A stretch of DNA of 57,500 nucleotides from Cryptomeria japonica (GCF_030272615.1 NC_081412.1:539985835-540043334); one strand, 5' to 3'; positions 20,866 through 33,029 are shown, numbered from the stretch's first letter. The notes: generated by a model from the sequence alone, not told the origin. Program-made: numbers and translations.

Positions 20866-23800
20866 TGCATTTCATTTGCACTCATTTTCTTTAATTTTTG
20901 TTGAAGCTGCTCATTTTATAAAAGAACCATTGGATTGTTTAAAATCTAACAGTAGGCGGGTTGTTGAGGAAAAAGAGAGGATTTTTTCTCTTCAAATGTT
21001 TGCTTTTCCTCCATGTGGAAAGAGGAAATGTGAGGTAATGAAAAAGGCATCAAGGAAGAAGATTGGACTCGTAAACACTGAATAAATGATTTTTTTTGCA
21101 TACCACAGCTCATAATGGAAATGGAACTGCTGTCTATTATGCAAATTACAGAAGGAAATTAGATATTTTTTGGGGAATCGTTCCTTTTCTTGGAGGCTTC
21201 TCAAAGGGGATTATTTTCTGTAAAAAGGGATGTTCAGTAGTGAAGAAAAGGGAGAGGGATCATTTGTGTTTGATTTTTCTAGAATTAGTTGAGGATGGAT
21301 GGACTGTACAATGTTGTCTCTCCCATTTTCATTGTAATATGTTGATTAAGAGAAGTGTTACCAAATTTTTTCACATGCTAAATTTGGTGGCCTAATGAGG
21401 CCTTGCTTTCATTCATATTGAAAAGTGCCAAGCAAATAAGTAAATATCAGGTCAAATCATCAGCAAGAAATCAGATATGCACAATTTTTTTTTAACTTGT
21501 TTGCTTCATGTGCAGATACAGGAAAAGTAAAATACAGCATGTGGGTTAAAATGTGGCTCCCACGAGGGTTGAGCCTAGCATGCTGATGGAGATGGGTGTT
21601 ACAAAGATAAGTAGATCACAGAGATATTCATGCTCCATTGTACTTTCAAGAAGGGTGTGGCTATTAAAACCTTCAGGCAAATTCATTTGGCAAGTGTATC
21701 GCCAAATCCCATGCGTGGCTGATGGAAGGTAAAAGAAACTTTAAAATAAATGCAATCGGCCTATGTAAGGCATTTTTTACCTGGGCGCCAAGTTGGGTTT
21801 ACAAAAGAAATGAACTTTCAAGGGAAAGCATTTATCCCACATTGGCAGTGCAGAGGGAGTTTATTGCATTTAAATATAAGAACACATATATCCTTAGTGT
21901 CAAAGCTTACAGACTTTTGACAAGGAGTAGCTTAGCATTGGTAAGTCCCTTGCGTGCGTGCGCATCTCAAGGTGCTCGAATTTTGCTCAAAGAGGCTAAA
22001 AGTCGAGCAGATCAAGGAAGATCAACGGTGATCAAGAAAGATCTAACGGCTGTCGCGATGGGAAGATGATCATCGAATACTCACCGCGACTTGGCGACAA
22101 AGCACGTGTCGAAAAGGGGTGGTTAAAGGGCATGTAGGTTCGAGGAGGATCAACGGTGGTCGCTATACCGCAAGATGAATATTGTCGATAGTTATCCCCC
22201 ATGACATAGCGACTAGCGAGGTGGTCGTCCAGGTGGGCTCAGAATGAATCAGGATGTGCCACATGGCAAAGCGTAGAAGAACAAGCCAACAAAACCAAGT
22301 CCAGGTGGCAGACAGGTGGCACCTAGATGGTGGCCAGCTGGATGCGCAGACAAACCAAAGAGTAACTTATCGAACAGACCTTGGCATCGATGAATCTCTA
22401 AAAGGATTCACTGAAAGCATCAGTTCCATCGAAATAAGGTAAATTGAATAAATCAGAACCAGTCTCGCCGATAAAATAAAAGGTATCAATGAAACTAAGG
22501 TATCAATGAGACATGTGAGCAGTTCGCCGAGGGAGGAAGTTTGGCCGAAAGAATAATATCAAATGAACCAAGGCAGGCCCAAGTTCAGTGGCAGGTCCAA
22601 GTGGCGAGACAGGCAGATCTCATGAGTGAACCAGTAGCTGACACGTGGTGACACCGTGGCATAAGAGAGAGCCGCTCATAGAGGTTAAAGGGCATACAGA
22701 TCAAGGAAGATCAACGGTGATCAAGAAAGATCCAACAACTATCATGATGGGAAGATGATCGCCGAATACTCACCGAGACTTGGCGACAAAGCACGTGCGG
22801 AAAAGGGTGAGTGCCCAAGAAGAGGTGGGTCTGGTCTAAAGTGTTGAGGGGTTAAGGTGGAGCCCAGGTGGTGGCCACGGACAAGTCAGATTGTAACACA
22901 TGGCAACAGTCTATAGACAAGTGACTCAAAAGTGGGCCCGTTTTGAAGGTTAAAGTAGTTAAAAGCAAACAAGTTTTTGAAGATCTAGCGGTTGTTGCTA
23001 TACTGCAATGAAAAGGTGCCTAAATGTTAATCCTTGCGACATAGCAACAAGTCATCAGTAGTCGCAACGGTTGAATGTTAATCTGCCATGCGTTCGCAAT
23101 TAATGCAGGCAGTTATTAAGCTTGAGAGCAAGTTTGCATGAGTTTTTCTCATGATTTTGAGGTGATAAGTCTTGATTTTGAGCGCCACATGGGTCAACCT
23201 TTAGTTGACTAAGAGTTTGAACTGAATGACCCAGTTTTTTGCATGTTTTGAGCCTTTTTTGGTGGCTTTTTATTTCCACTCGAGGATCAGTTTTCAAAAA
23301 AGATATTTTCAGTGGGAGTTCATCTTCAGTCATTCTGGAGTCATCTTTCCTCTACCTTTTGGAAGTTTTTTGTATAAAGTGAAAAAGTTTTATCTTTCTT
23401 CACTAGTTCTTGATCATTCTCTTGCTGGTTTTAGCAGAGAATACATTCTTGTAGCTCATTTGTAGTTTTATGACAGAATACTGAATAAAATTATCAGCTT
23501 ATGCCTTATATTTTTGGAGTTCATTTTCTTATTCATGATTGAAAGCTAGTTTATTGTGTCATTGTCTAGATAACCTTTAAATTTTATGTCTCATTTGTAA
23601 GTCATAGGTTGTGCATTGTGATAAATTGGTTTATTTGGTTGATTGTGAAAGTTTTTTCTTTCCTTTCAATTTCTTGAAGTTTAAGTCCTTTACATGAAAT
23701 ATTTATGTGTTATGAACCAGAAGTCTATTTGTGCATATTGGTATTTTTAGGAGTGTATTTCTGTCCTTTTGAGATATCATATTGATGTTTCACCTTAGTT

Positions 23801-24430
23801 TAGCTTCGCAAAGTCATTCTATTTTCATTTCTATTTTTCCTATCCCTTTTCTTGGTAAAAAATTTAGAGTTATTCACAGGGAACCATCCCTTCATCTGGA
23901 GGTTAATTCTCACTATAGGCAACCCATAGGCCTGAGAATTATCCCATGTGTCACCAAGTTTCTTGAGATTTTAGCTTGTGCTTTACAGGTGCAATTTGAG
24001 TGACAATAAGAATATCATCATTATATGTCATGATTTCCTCTCTTTTTTCAAATCATTATCTATTCTCTTATTTGATATGTGTAGCCTTTGTTTGTAGATC
24101 TGATATTATCAAACCTTATATAATTTAATTCCTATGTGCTTTTTCACATTTTATTGTTATTTTTGTTTTTACTCTATCTCATGGTCTTAAAATACTGTAA
24201 ATAAGCAAGCATATCCAAATAAGGTATCTTTGTGTTGGCATATCACTATTTTGTGTTAGGGTTTGTTTCTTTATGTTTTATTTTTGTTTTCCCAATTCTC
24301 TAAGCTAAAATTCATTAAAGATCCAATGGAGAGTTGGCTTCTGAAACTCACTTCAATCCCACAATTGTGAGATTTTCCATTGTTGGTGTAGGTTTATATG
24401 TGGATGCAATAGTTAGGTACAAATAAATCA
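20866..24430 (+). repeat. Putative 5' LTR (about 3.57 kb)
   Basis: The left end coincides with the loss of the copy B/copy C alignment. The right end (AAATAAATCA) lies just before the primer-binding-like site. Short open frames inside (for example 21,096-21,395 and 21,722-22,069) have no recognised domain. The part from 21,900 to 23,100 is noticeably richer in GC and CpG than the rest and carries internal repeats. Confidence 0.5.
22010..22807 (+). repeat. Internal direct repeats in the GC-richer part of the LTR
   Basis: The block 22,010-22,119 (GATCAAGGAAGATCAACGGT, ...ACTTGGCGACAAAGCACGTG...) recurs at 22,699-22,807. Partial copies follow at 22,121-22,185 (GGTTAAAGGGCAT, GGATCAACGGTGGTCGCTAT) and near 22,940-23,010. 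Repeated units are joined by GGTTAAAGGGCAT. Confidence 0.85.
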
Positions 24431-24557
24431 TCAATAATTTTTGGCATACCTAGTGGGACCTGAACCATAGACCAAATCTACATTTCATTCATCCTTGTTT
24501 TGTATTTTGTGATTGTGGGTAGAAGTCACAAAATATGTACTCATTGGAGAATGAATT

Positions 24558-25590
24558 ATGGCAGCCTATAACATTTATGTCCATCTCAATATTCCAGCAA
24601 AAAAATTACCATTTGTGTTTTGGGATTCAAGTGGTCCTCTACAATGACAATGTGATCATGTTCCTAAAGTAGCACTCTAATTATTACCCTATTTTTATAG
24701 AGATGGCTCTATTTTCCCTGAGGATCACATTCAAGATATTACAAATTTATGCAGTATTCATCATATCACAACAAAAAATATGGCTCGACATTTATTATCA
24801 TTTTCTTTTAAGGGGAAAGCACGGGAATGGTATAGAACCTTTCATCTTGGCACAATCACAACAAGGGATCAACTTGGGTATCTTTTCTTTGATCATATGT
24901 TCTAACAGTTAGAGATTAAATGAGTCTCTTAAAGGCAGGTAATTAGAGACTCATTTTAGCTCTAATTAGAGGGGGTAAAACTTTGCCTCAATCATATGAT
25001 CTAGCAATTAGAGATGAAATGAGTCTCATAAAAGCAATTAAATTGCCTCCTCTTCCTTTGAAATCATTGATTCTTCATCCAAATATCTCTTCTCAAGATG
25101 TTGTAGGTAGCTAGAAGAACATTTGTACTACACCCACACAACTTATTGATATATTAGATCATAGGGAGATTATTGAAATAAAAAGACTTGCAAAATATTT
25201 CTCCCACAAGATAGATCAGCTAAACAATCAAAGTATGTATCAAACTAACTTCAACCAGCCCATATAGGAATCTCTTTCTCATGCACCAAAAATACATAAT
25301 TATTCTGAGAAAAGTACTCCTCAAACTCCTAAAACCTCAAAGCCAAGATTTCAATCTATGGAAGTGTTAGATCAAGTCTTTTGTCAATTTGGCATCAAAG
25401 GGGAGTGTCATAAAATTCCAAGTATCAATGTTTGTAATCAAATGAAACAGGTGAATAAAAGTAGAATACATAGCTTGTATGAACGGAATGTTCAAGTATA
25501 GAGGAAATTGGTGCAATATCAAGAAGAGATAGAATCAAATGAGGAATAAAATGGGGAATATTATGATGATTATGGTTCCTTGGTAACTTT
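24558..25590 (+). pseudogene. Retrotransposon gag (Retrotrans_gag-type) relic
   Basis: The ATG at 24,558 opens a frame that is repeatedly stopped. It shows the gag core: 'FPEDHIQDITNLCSIHHI', 'MARHLLSFSFKGKAREWY', then 'TTRDQLGYLFFDHM', the order usual for Ty3/gypsy gag (fold ending in A-x-x-W, then an LxxxF). An imperfect tandem duplication (about 24,889-24,950 and 24,987-25,050) lies after the core. The C-terminal half (to 25,590) has 'DQVFCQFGIKGEC' but no clear CCHC knuckle. The copy is inactive. Confidence 0.65.
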
Positions 25591-25608
25591 TACGGAAAAA
25601 AAAAGTAT

Positions 25609-26343
25609 TTGCAAAGAAATGATGAAAGCTCTATACCGCAAGAAGAAGTTGTAAACGAAATTTTGATAGAAGCTCCAAAAAGTGATTGCATTAGTTTGTT
25701 TAATGAGCTCCCATATTTGATAGAAGATGACATGATAAGTATTGAACATAATATGGAAAAATTTAGAGATTTATTCTTGATCATTCAACGAGGGTATTCC
25801 CTTCTTGATGATAAGATCTCCACCATTGAATACATGAAAGGCTTCTTTATAGAGCCTATTTATGATAACCATGGTGAGTAGATGAATCATGAGAATGAAG
25901 ATTTGAAGGAGAGGCCAGATCTTTTCTCAATTATCAAGGATAGATATTACCTCCTTGATTTACATCCCCATATAAAATTAGATCTTCCATGTAATGGCAT
26001 TTTAGAAATTATTTGTGGCCACAAAGATTGCCATGATAACAACATTTTCACTCTATTCATTCTCGAGAATGGGATTCTGATTAGGTTCAAGGTAATTATG
26101 GGTAGCTCTATTGTCTTCAAACAAATTTTTTGTTCTATTGTATATCACAACCATGAAGAGTCTCATGCAAATGCAGTCAGTTTTGATTTCAAGGTACCAA
26201 TTATCCCCAAAACAAAATCAGTGCATAATCTTCAATTTTTGAAACCATCCTCTCATCCTCAGCCAGATAATAAAAAATTTCAAGGTTATTATGAATGGTA
26301 TTACAAAGTGGAAGAAGAGATTTCAAAATGTAGAGAGGCATAG
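25609..26343 (+). pseudogene. Uncharacterised reading frame downstream of gag
   Basis: One frame, 25,609-26,343, is broken by a single TAG at 25,879. It encodes about 244 residues, acidic at first ('EEVVNEILIEAPKSD', 'IEHNMEKFRDLF') and later with 'CNGILEIICGHKDCHDNN'. No Asp protease DTG/DSG motif, no RT YxDD and no integrase DDE motif is seen. It may be a degenerate C-terminal gag extension or an extra ORF of the element. The function is unknown. Confidence 0.5.
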
Positions 26344-26698
26344 AGATATAAGTTTCTATTCTATTTCCTTATACAATTTAACTAGTTTTTCATTACTTCA
26401 AAGTTAATTATATGTAGCAACATCAGTGAGAAGGGAAGTTATTTTTCCACTCCAGTCAATGGGTATATTTTTTGTCTATCTATTTTACATTCAATAGGTT
26501 GTAGAGGCATCAATTAAAATAACAACAAAGACATTGGTGGTTAGAAGGTTGAGTATAAAATGTTCCTAAGTTCGTTTCCTGATGCTTGAGACTCTACTCT
26601 GCGAACTAGAGATTTCAGTATTAAACATGGGCAAGCACATTTCCCCTATGAGTCACCAAGAACTGTAGTGAATTTCATTTGCACTCATTTTCTTTAAT

Positions 26699-27294
26699 AT
26701 GGGACTCGCCTATTCTCAAGGTAGTAGATACAGCATCAAATCAATATATGAAAGAGATATGTACTCTAGTGATATGTGCCTTCATGTAATTGTAGATAGG
26801 AAGGTAATTGGTCATGATGTGGAAAAGTATACATTATGTATTCAATGTTGTAATGGGCATTCATTGTGTATTAAGGAACTATGTGATTCTATGTTAGAAA
26901 TGAATGATTGGTGTTCCTATATTTGTATTGCATTGAGTTCATGAATTGGGTATGATTATATGTGTAGTCAATGAGATTCATATTGGAAAAGAATTATATT
27001 TGTTGCTATAGCACTTGTTAATCAATTCCTTAAGAGTTTATTACTTTCATTCAGGTTTACTTCACACAAGCTTATACTTGAATATTACAACAAACACTAC
27101 TCTTTCTTTTCTTCCTATCAAAGACTAATATTGTAAGACAACCACATGAAACCATTAACCATGAGAGTGCACATGATCTACCAACATAACTTGTACACAA
27201 TATGGAATTTCCATTATCTAACCATCACATGAATAAAATTATTTATTAACATAATACATATGATGTTTACAACATCCATTTCCATCACATGATC
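26699..27294. other. Unassigned stretch before the nested element
   Basis: A frame at 26,699-26,944 (81 codons, with 'LCIQCCNGHSLCIKELC') begins right after the truncated LTR end. It has no recognised domain and no promoter, and I do not call it a gene. The last five bases, TGATC (27,290-27,294), are the left target-site duplication of the following element. Confidence 0.4.
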
Positions 27295-28581
27295 TGTAAA
27301 GTTGAAAATTGGATCCTAGGGGTTCCCCACCTAGGAGAGAGAAAGGAAACCACTAGGATGATTTTCACTTTATACACAAATGCACTTTACATTCAAAAGA
27401 GGGGTTGAATTTACACTAGATCTAAATCCAAGGGAAATAAGGATGTGAATTCTAAGTGGATTGCAATTTTTGGAATGCAATTTGCCCTCTTTTGTAAATA
27501 GATATGTTGACTTGTTGACTATGCAAAAAAGGAAGGCAAAATGGATGAAATAAGGAGCTACCAATTCGAGATCGTGTTGTAACTTCGGATCTGAGGTATT
27601 TAGACTGATATGGATCTGCGAGGTATTTAGACTGATATGGATCTGCCCTATAAATTTGGATAAAAATCGTCGAGACCATGTGTAAGTTCCACATGGTCCT
27701 CCTAAAAATTCGCGAGTCGAAAAGGGTTTTTTCGTTTCTGCAAATGAAGCCTAAATCTGCAATTCCAGTCATGCACCTGCAACCTACACATATAAAATAA
27801 GGGAAGAAGGGTTGTGGATAGGGTTTTGCCTTAGTCAAACCCCAATTTAGGAATCAACCTTGGAAGAAAGTAATTGCAAATGCTTAAATGTAAATAATTA
27901 AAATGTATACCTTGTAGATCTGCAATTTGTCGATGATGGTTGCTTTGCTTCTTGAATGTAATCACAAGCGTTGCATGAAATGGCATGTAACATGACCTAA
28001 CCCTAACACACACACATGCTTTCAAATTAATGTTGTAATGTTGCTCCAATGAATGAGTGAAGAAGACATATGAAGAAGAAGAAGGCTTGATGAATGCTTG
28101 AAGACTTGAACTCTTGACCACTTGATGATGATAATGGAGACCTTCTACTTGTTTTCCCAATTTTCGTTTATGAAAATGAGAGGACTAGGTACCCTTTTAT
28201 ACTTGCCTTGGAGGGTCAACTTTTTATCTCACCAAAGGCCGACATAGGGGAAATTAAATCCCAAATAGAAAATTAGGTTCAAGGGTCAGATGGACCCATT
28301 TTAGGGCCACCCAAAGAGGGAGGACAAGGGCGCCATGCCCCTAACCAATAGGGCACATGGGCACCATGCCCTTATCCTTAGGGGGACAAGGGCATCATGC
28401 CCCTATCCTGCCCTATTTTGGGGCTCAGACAAGGTCACAAGGTGATGCAAGGGTTGAAATAGGAAAAGATTTGGAATAATAATGCAGAGAGGAGTCCCAA
28501 TTGAGAAGAGAAATGCAGTCACTAGGGTGAGGACCTAAAACACTATCAAAATTGTAAGGGTTGCAATTTTATGATGCTACA
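27295..28581 (-). repeat. 3' LTR of the 27-42 kb element
   Basis: It reads TGTAAAGTTG...ATGATGCTACA on the plus strand. It aligns throughout with 41,142-42,370: GGTTCCCCACCTAGGAGAG, GGAAACCACTAGGATGATTT, ACCTTGTAGATCTGCAATTT, CTTGATGAATGCTTGAAGAC. GC-rich units (AGGGCRCCATGCCCCTA) at 28,328-28,410 are present about three times here and about twice in the other LTR. Confidence 0.88.
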
Positions 28582-28600
28582 TTTACCCCCACTTTAGCAA
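28582..28600 (-). other. Polypurine tract
   Basis: On the minus strand, CTAAAGTGGGGGTAAA directly precedes the LTR start TGTAGCATC. This places the 3' LTR on the left and the element on the minus strand. Confidence 0.7.
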
Positions 28601-31018
28601 GAGTATGACTTACACCAATATTGTTGGTAAAGTAGAAGATAGATAGAGATGGAGATGAGAGATGCAGAGCAATACCACAAGGAGTATAAGACATCACTAA
28701 TATCAAGGAACAAATTCCCCAATCTTAGGATCTTAACTCACTCAAACATATGCAATAGCACATAAGACAAAAAGAACAAGACAATCAAAATGAGACAAAG
28801 CACCAAAGACACACGACAAAATAAAAACACAAGACCACAAATCGACTAGCCAAAGAGACCTCGATACTCAAATGTCTCAACAACTAATTAAAACACAAAG
28901 ACAAATGCCATCACATAAACACCGATAATCACATAAAAGAGAAAAGCTGACATCATCCATGAACCATCAATAGTAAGATTATGAGTTCATGAGAGGAAGA
29001 AGAGAGAGAACATGAATACACACTTTGGTGATCCATGAGAAGAAAGGCGAACAAAAGGAACCATGGATATCTCACCCCTAGAAGTAGGTGATCCATGGAG
29101 AAAAGAGGACATGGAAAACTAGCCCCTAGATTTTGTCTAGGTGATCCATGTAAGGGAGGAGAGTGAGAACACCGTTAGTTCCACTCAACCTCATGTGCGT
29201 GTGTGCAAGTGAGGTTTGAAGCACCTCGTATCAATCTATGCCCGAGAATGCTACAACCTGTATAAGATGTATAGTACAAATGTCAAGAAAGGCATGACAT
29301 CTCTCTCTAAGAGACTATGCTCTAGTTCCAAGAATAATCACCCTACATAAGAGAAAAGTGGCAACATCTCACTCTAAGAGGTTGTCCTATGGTTCCAAGA
29401 ATGACCCATTGTATAAGAGAAAAGTTGGGACATCTCGCTCTAAGAGGTTGTCCTCTGGTTCTGAGAATGACCCACTATATAAGAGAAAAGTGGCGACATC
29501 TTGCTCTAAGAGGATGCCCTCTTGTTCCGAGAATGACCCACTGTATAAGAGATACAATGTGCGAGAGAAATATAATAAAAAAGGAGCAGTGTGGGTGCCC
29601 CCCCCCCCCGTTAAGATTTCAATGTGTTTTAATGTTGATATCTTAAGGAAATTAGAACAAGGATACCTACCTTCGACACCAGGAAGATATCCATAATGCA
29701 ACAATGTCATAAATCCAAGCAAGAGAGGGAATACTCTTCAAGAAAGGGTAAGATAATTGAAAAGAGATATCTTTCTATAAGTGTAAAGGAGATCCTTGGA
29801 GGATAAGATATCTTTCATCAAAAGACATCTACCTCCAAGAGGAGTTATCTTAGAAAAATATAACATCTTCTAGAATGAAGCACAGAAGAGAACAAGAATT
29901 CAATCCTTCCTGCTATTGCTAGGTGAAAGGGATTCTTGATGAAGGATAACTCACTTTTATCCTAATGGGGATGGGTGAATTTATTATAGATGTGCATTAC
30001 CAAGAGTGAAAGATATTATAGTCAAAGACTTACATGCCTTGTATAAGAGAGAACCCTTGAGAAGACAACAACAATTTCACACAAGGAATGACATCAAGTA
30101 ATTAAACTCACACCATCCTCAGCATAGGAAAGAGTGGATCCTTAGAGAAAGATAGAGAGAGATAATTTCCCCCCAAGTGTAGGGACAATGAGAAGAGCTT
30201 ACACAATCTCCTAGAGAGAGATTAAACATAAGCAAATGCACAATGTACTTACATGAACGCATGCAAGAAAAGACATCAGTAGATGTAAAATACACATCTC
30301 AAGAAGTGGTAATCCTCAAAGAGAAGAAAGAAAGAGCATCACATATTCCCCAAGGGGGAGTAGTTATAAGAACATACCATTGTAAGAAATGATAATCACA
30401 TATGAAAAATGCAGCCCCTAAAGGAAATAAAGATAAATGAGATAGAAAGAAAGAGAAAGGAGCGAAATCCTTGCCCCCCAGTGAGAATAACAAGGAGAAT
30501 GGTTACACGTCTTCTAATGGTGATTATTTTCAAGTGATATACCCTCCTAATGGGACAAATCCTCTCAAGGAAGGGACATGTATGTCACGAGAGATCATTC
30601 CATGCTAGGGGCAAATTGTACTTGTGAATAACTAAAACCATAGAAGAGGGAAGTTTTCCAAGAGAATGAAGGCAAGAGAAGAAGCAGATTACTCATTAAA
30701 GATGCTCCTCTCCAAGAAAAGAGGAAAACCAAAGAACAATTATATGCTCACATAAGAATAATTATATGCAATAAAGGAGATCTAATAATGAATAATGCAC
30801 AAAGATAGAGATAAATCCATAGAAAGAAGAAGGAAAGTGAACTTCATGTTGCTACCCCAAGGTATTCAGAATTGAAATAACACCACCACAAATGATAAAG
30901 ATCCGCAAATTAAGTTGGATACTTATGTCATAGGGTGAAGAAAAACATGAAGAGAAAATAAGTGCTAAGGCACTATGTTTTTACCAAGAAATATAGCTAG
31001 ATCTATTGTAAGACAAAT
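28601..31018 (-). other. Purine-rich internal region without a recognisable gene
   Basis: Strongly A/G-rich on the plus strand (CU-rich in the element's transcript), with recurrent AGAGAAA and AAGGAG motifs. A 66-bp tandem repeat lies at 29,282-29,548. Open frames (for example 29,358-29,696 on plus and 29,387-29,722 on minus) are translations of this repeat. It probably represents a long 3' untranslated part of the element. Confidence 0.5.
29282..29548. repeat. Tandem repeat, 66-bp unit, three full copies plus one degenerate
   Basis: Units at 29,351-29,416, 29,417-29,482 and 29,483-29,548 share GAGAAAAGT, CATCT-GCTCTAAGAGG, TTC-GAGAATGACCCA and TATAAGA. A degenerate fourth unit lies at about 29,282-29,350. 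66 is a multiple of three, so the repeat stays open in several frames on both strands. Confidence 0.95.
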
Positions 31019-31291
31019 TCATGCAAGATCATATTGCTTTTGAAAAAAATTCTTAAATGCATGACACTTTCCAATAGAATGGGAATATGAATCATGAAAA
31101 ATATAGTATTTGTCACCTTTCACTTTCTCAAGATTGTTGTTCTCCTTTTTAGGAGGAAAGGAAATTTTCTTATCATATTTCAATCTCCAATAAATTCTTG
31201 TAGCTAGTCTTTCGGGATGATAAATATGTTTTAATTCATCTTCTTGACATGGAGGAGAAAAATTGTTAGAAGAAGAAGGATCATTATCCAT
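31019..31291 (-). pseudogene. Gag C-terminal fragment of the minus-strand element
   Basis: A 90-codon frame carries 'DKYYIFHDSYSHSIGKCHAF'. This resembles the plant gypsy gag signature 'KYCxFHxxxGHxTxDCxxLK', with Cys replaced by Tyr and Thr/Asp changed. The preceding part is hydrophilic ('SFPPKKENNNLEKVKGD'). Nearby minus-strand frames up to 32,200 are broken and may be the rest of gag. The family call is tentative. Confidence 0.45.
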
Positions 31292-32202
31292 GATTCTAAT
31301 TGTTCCATTATCTATGCCTTCTTGAATAGATTTATGAAAATGATTGCAATCATCAGCATTGTGATCGTGGGTTTGATGAAATGAGAAAAAAGGATGTTTT
31401 GAAGAAGAAGCACTCTTGCATGCTCTTATGATTTGTTGTCTTTGGAGATGATTTTGAAATTTTTGGAGCCTAAGGAGTTCATCTATAGGGAGAGGAGTCT
31501 CGTTTCCTATGTCTTTTGTAGTAGGTTGTGTGGGAGGGTTTATAGGGACACAAATTCCTTGTTAAAACTTCCCAAGTCCTTGTCCTCTGAAACCTTATTT
31601 TGTTATTATATGAAAGCCACAACTATAAGAACGTTGCAAATGACTAGGTGGGGGAATAGGATAATGAATTTGTTTGAAATCTGATGTGTAAGGGGGAATA
31701 AAAGGATTTGTAGATGAAGAAGGAATATCATGTGAAGGGATACTCTCCTTTCATTCATCATGCTTATCCTTTTTGGGAGATTGGGAATGAACATCTTCAT
31801 CATCTAAAGGCTCATTTTTACTTATTTCTATGTGAGGAGAAAGATCATTAATAAAATGCATAACATCATCCTCTCTACATATATTTGATGTTGAAGATAG
31901 GTCCTAGGAGAATACGGAGGGTCTAAAGATGTAAGAATGTTAATAGTTTGATGTTGCCCCCCTTGCTCAAGGGTATGTGTATGAGAAGAAGATGGGCCCA
32001 TGTTGGTATCCAACGCTTACTCTCTTTTAAAAATATCATTGGTTGAAGCATTATCTCTCATCTTGTTCACACAAGATACCCTAGGAGAGATACAAGGATT
32101 AGAATCTCTAAGATTGGGATCTACAAAAGCCTTAAGGTGATTAACATATGAAATGCATTTAGTTAATAGCATTACCATAATACAACATATAAATGATACA
32201 TG
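31292..32202 (-). other. Broken gag-like region up to the nested insertion
   Basis: Short minus-strand frames (31,606-31,803, 31,828-32,013, 32,017-32,217) lie end to end in different frames. This is consistent with a decayed coding region, but no domain can be named. The last five bases, ACATG, are the left target-site duplication of the nested element. Confidence 0.4.
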
Positions 32203-32958
32203 TGTTGGCAATTTCACACTCCAATGAGAAATTATAGGTGATTGAAGGTATTGTCATTGATGGCAACCTTGCAATCCTATGGCACCGGCACCGACAGATA
32301 GTTTACCGGCAGCGGAAAAGATGATTACCAGCACCCCAGCCGACAGGATTTTGTTTATTGCATATTATATTTAATTGTAATATCTTTTTGTAAGCCGACA
32401 AGGTGAATTGTAATAGGACTCATATATAAGTATGAGATCTTGTAGATCATTTAAGATGCAGACATGGTTAGATTATTATAGAAGTAATATGTGAATATTA
32501 AGGTAGATTTTGGAGTAAGGTTTACGGTTATTGTATGAGCTTAAACCGGTACTAAACCTGGCATAGCAGATGCTGAACTGAAGCAATACATTATATTGGA
32601 TTTGCATAATCCATTTTGTAAGTCAGTGAGACTTCCTTTTCGTAATTAAGCAGTGAGCTTTAGGCAGTTGGCCTTCCTGCATGTGGAGGCCACTATTGTA
32701 AGTAATATTCATTTATTGGCCAGTGAGTGAATATTGTGGGTCACAAATCCCACTGAAGTTTTTCCCACACCAGGTTTCCTCATTAAATATATTGTGTTAT
32801 GGTGTGCTTTCTATGTTGTTCTTATTTACTACATTAATTCTAGTTTACCAGTACACTATTTTGGAATGTAATTTACTTAATAAGATTAGAAAATGCATTT
32901 ACCGATTAGATACTGATTCACCCCCCCCCCCCTCTCAATATCTTTGGGAATCCTAACA
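32203..32958 (+). repeat. 5' LTR of the nested element
   Basis: TGTTGGCAATTTC...TCCTAACA, 756 bp. A GATTCACCCCCCCCCC-CTCTCA block near its end is shared with copia-type LTRs. Differences from the 3' LTR include many C/T changes (CCGACAGG here, CTGATAGG there). Confidence 0.92.
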
Positions 32959-32959
32959 A

Positions 32960-32979
32960 TTAGTATCAGAGCTTGGTCC
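32960..32979 (+). other. Primer-binding site, initiator tRNA-Met type
   Basis: TTAGTATCAGAGCTTGGTCC starts one base after the LTR. It matches the TGGTATCAGAGC site with one substitution. Confidence 0.8.
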
Positions 32980-33029
32980 TCTTTTTTCAAAATCCTAACA
33001 GCTTGAGGGAGATTCTGACACTGGTACAA

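Larger units (their letters stand above)
20866..26698 (+). mobile_element. LTR retrotransposon relic with a very long LTR and gag; 3' LTR truncated
   Basis: The stretch starting TG(C)ATTTCATTTGCACTCATTTTC at 20,866 recurs at 26,669 as TG(A)ATTTCATTTGCACTCATTTTC, over about 30 bases, and then stops. I read the first as the start of the 5' LTR and the second as the first 30 bases of a truncated 3' LTR. After about 3.57 kb a primer-binding-like TTTGGCATACCTAGTGGGAC (about 24,440) is followed by a gag frame (24,558). Protease, RT and integrase are absent. An alternative is an unrelated repeat at both ends; the polypurine tract before 26,669 is weak. Confidence 0.55.

Noticed and set aside
21722-22069. 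A 115-codon frame considered as a host gene.
   Set aside because: It lies inside the putative long LTR, has no domain and includes part of the direct repeat.
29358-29722. Plus and minus frames of about 110 codons with repeated SKRL/PLYKR phrases.
   Set aside because: They come from the 66-bp tandem repeat, which is open in several frames.
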